From: Streptomycetaceae bacterium
GTDB lineage: Bacteria; Actinomycetota; Actinomycetes; Nanopelagicales; Nanopelagicaceae
DNA length: 13,488 nucleotides
Direction: 5' to 3'
NCBI GenBank assembly: GCA_027488165.1
Contig: JAIYCF010000029.1
Coordinates: 1-13,488, forward strand
Positions 13,424 to 13,488 of this stretch are shown here, piece by piece. The position numbers were made by a program, and so were the translations under genes. The stretch's first letter is position 1. Each line of letters opens with the position of its first letter. The notes under the pieces are model-generated. The model did not search any database. It worked only from the letters and a program-made list of their open reading frames with translations, and had not been told where the DNA came from.

Positions 13424-13488
13424 TGGCTCGGGACAGGATCGAACTGTCGACCTCACGATTTTCAGTCGCGCGCTCGTACCAACTGAGC
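13424..13488 (-). tRNA. tRNA-Phe (GAA), 5' end cut by the window
   Basis: On the minus strand the sequence folds as a tRNA from position 10 onward: D-arm GCTCAGTTGGTACGAGC, anticodon stem CGCGA/TCGTG around loop CTGAAAA with anticodon GAA (Phe), variable loop AGGTC, T-arm GACAG-TTCGATC-CTGTC, and the 3' acceptor strand CCGAGCC with discriminator A. CCA is not encoded. The missing nine bases should be a GGCTCGG acceptor strand and two linker bases beyond 13488. Confidence 0.95.

Noticed and set aside
1..13488. Defence system, prophage, biosynthetic cluster or insertion sequence
   Set aside because: All sizeable genes are housekeeping or conserved actinobacterial families with uniform codon use. 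No integrase, transposase, terminal repeats or spaced repeats are present.

Overview
The window looks like a streamlined, moderate-GC actinobacterial chromosome. I infer a freshwater nanopelagic (acI-type, Candidatus Planktophila/Nanopelagicus-like) organism. The reasons are: nearly every gene has an actinobacterial signature (mycobacterial-type Crp, BldC, DUF3073, DUF5302, the small DUF4177-like protein, class II aldolase next to purine genes); GC by eye is near 45-50%, low for the phylum; and genes abut or overlap by 1-17 bases. The species call is inference only. I see no mobile element, CRISPR array, prophage or rRNA.

Region 1 (1-6301) is a compacted version of the neighbourhood that in Mycobacterium tuberculosis runs from Rv3683 to Rv3667. 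It holds a metallophosphoesterase (minus strand, 3' end outside the window), a YqeY-like protein, a 50-aa DUF4177-like protein, RidA, Crp (minus), endonuclease III, a TlpA-like lipoprotein thioredoxin, a CvpA/MarP-type membrane protein and acetyl-CoA synthetase (minus). Mycobacterial members such as the metallo-beta-lactamase-like, ATPase-pair, WhiB4, PonA2 and NUDIX genes are absent from this stretch. The CvpA/MarP protein has membrane helices but no protease domain. crp and nth diverge from a 17-bp spacer in which two -10 hexamers overlap on opposite strands.

Region 2 (6302-6683) is the only stretch of more than 300 bases without an obvious gene. It contains a 32-codon hydrophobic ORF with a strong Shine-Dalgarno, a near-perfect 19-bp-stem terminator, and a short fba upstream region with two small inverted repeats.

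Region 3 (6684-10743) carries fructose-bisphosphate aldolase, both adenylosuccinate enzymes (purA, purB; IMP to AMP, with purB also acting earlier in purine synthesis) and a small sterol-carrier-family protein, closely spaced on one strand.

Region 4 (10744-13488) holds DUF3073, an uncharacterised 272-aa actinobacterial protein, bldC, a WecA/TagO-type polyprenyl-phosphate sugar-phosphate transferase that starts cell-envelope glycan synthesis, DUF5302, a tandem 13-bp repeat and a tRNA-Phe(GAA) cut by the window edge. A further unassigned reading frame ends in an ATGA overlap with the bldC start.

A recurring theme is that genes at the head of transcription units have TANNNT 6-8 bases before the start codon and no Shine-Dalgarno, as expected for leaderless transcripts, whereas genes inside operons have Shine-Dalgarno sequences.
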